NCBI GenBank assembly: GCA_964590995.1
Contig: CAZPYY010000024.1
Span: forward strand, 1 to 14,630
From: Susulua sp964590995
GTDB lineage: Bacteria; Omnitrophota; Gorgyraeia; Duberdicusellales; 4484-171
Length of the DNA stretch: 14,630 nucleotides
Direction of reading: 5' to 3'
Numbering within the stretch: position 1 is the first letter of the stretch; the number at the start of each line of letters is the position of its first letter. Of this stretch, positions 14,188 to 14,630 are shown piece after piece. Position numbers and translations under genes: made by a program. The notes beneath the pieces were generated by a model that made no database searches, was not told the origin of the DNA, and worked only from the letters and a program-made list of their open reading frames with translations.

Positions 14188-14630
14188 TGAAGAAATTAAC
14201 ATTATTTTTCCTTGTAGTTGCTCTCCTACTAGGTTCATTCTGGATATATCTTAACCAAAGTTACGTAACACCAATATTAATGTACCACTCTTTGGATAAG
14301 TCAAAGGTAGATATTTATGCTGCGGTAGGTCCCGAAGTTTTTCGCAAACAAATGGAATTCATTAGAGTTGGTGGTTACAAGGTAGTTTCTCTTTCGGAGT
14401 ATTGTAAATTGCTTAAGGAAGATAAGGCTATCCCTCAAAATTTAGTAGTAATAACCTTTGATGATGGGTACAAAGATAATCTTAAGGCTATAGAGGTGTT
14501 AAAAGAGTTTGGCTACCCGGTAACTATTTTTCTCATTGCTAAAGAAATAGGAAGAGACGGTTTCTTGTCGAGAGAGGATATTGTATCTTTTTTGGCCGAT
14601 GAAGAGATAAGAATTAATATTGGCTCACAT
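14187..14630 (+). CDS. membrane-anchored polysaccharide deacetylase (NodB family), 5' part
   Basis: The first 148 codons of a gene cut by the window end. It starts at GTG 14187, sharing one base with the stop of the preceding gene (TAGTG). After KK comes a hydrophobic segment (about residues 4-20, LTLFFLVVALLLGSFWI), a signal peptide or signal anchor that would place the enzyme in the periplasm. PILMYHSL (29-36) and VVITFDDGYKDN (87-98) are typical of NodB-homology deacetylases, with Asp92 and Asp93 forming motif 1. The window ends at GSH (146-148), the start of the metal-binding HxxxH motif 2. Family members remove N- or O-acetyl groups from polysaccharides or peptidoglycan using a divalent metal. 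With the glycosyltransferases upstream, a surface glycan or LPS sugar is the likely substrate, but this is inference. Confidence 0.85.
   Translation, partial: MKKLTLFFLVVALLLGSFWIYLNQSYVTPILMYHSLDKSKVDIYAAVGPEVFRKQMEFIRVGGYKVVSLSEYCKLLKEDKAIPQNLVVITFDDGYKDNLKAIEVLKEFGYPVTIFLIAKEIGRDGFLSREDIVSFLADEEIRINIGSH

Noticed and set aside
1..14630. tRNA, rRNA, CRISPR array, insertion sequence, or defence system
   Set aside because: No gap exceeds 147 bp, no spaced direct repeats or transposase-like genes are visible, and no cloverleaf-like sequence was seen in the gaps.

Overview
The window is a compact, entirely plus-strand stretch of a bacterial chromosome, AT-rich (roughly 40% GC by eye, not computed). 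It carries eleven protein-coding genes, the first and last cut by the window edges. Lipid A and Kdo genes (waaA, lpxK, an lpxL-type acyltransferase) show a Gram-negative (diderm), LPS-making organism. The dprA-topA-xer order recalls the dprA-topA-trmFO-xerC block of Firmicutes, and several LPS genes are fused. An uncultured diderm lineage of the Omnitrophota/PVC or Elusimicrobiota kind would fit, but that placement is inference from gene content and style only. UAA, UAG and UGA all act as stops, so the standard bacterial code applies.

Region 1 (1-2511) is central and acyl-CoA metabolism. It holds the C-terminal tail of a malate/lactate dehydrogenase, a short dihydrolipoamide-dehydrogenase-like flavoprotein that overlaps it, and a short-chain acyl-CoA dehydrogenase behind a very strong Shine-Dalgarno sequence. 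A 147-bp gap (2512-2658) follows. It contains a possible terminator hairpin and then a near-consensus sigma-70 promoter (TTGACA, 17-bp spacer, GATAAT) with a small palindrome over the predicted transcription start.

Region 2 (2659-6945) runs shikimate kinase (aroK), dprA, topoisomerase I (topA) and a XerC/D-type tyrosine recombinase. These are housekeeping genes for aromatic biosynthesis, DNA processing, supercoiling and chromosome dimer resolution.

Region 3 (6942-14630) is an envelope module fused without a break to region 2. It contains Kdo transferase (waaA), lipid A 4'-kinase (lpxK), an LpxL-type acyltransferase fused to an ELM1-like domain, a GT4 glycosyltransferase fused to a GT9 heptosyltransferase-type domain, a second GT4 glycosyltransferase, and the start of a membrane-anchored polysaccharide deacetylase. 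From aroK onward, nearly every junction is a 1-8 bp overlap or a gap of 3-16 bp, which suggests one long translationally coupled transcript from the promoter near 2592. Together the genes would finish lipid A (Kdo addition, 4'-phosphorylation, secondary acylation) and begin the core or surface glycan. The most unusual feature is the pair of consecutive two-enzyme fusions, especially LpxL::ELM1.
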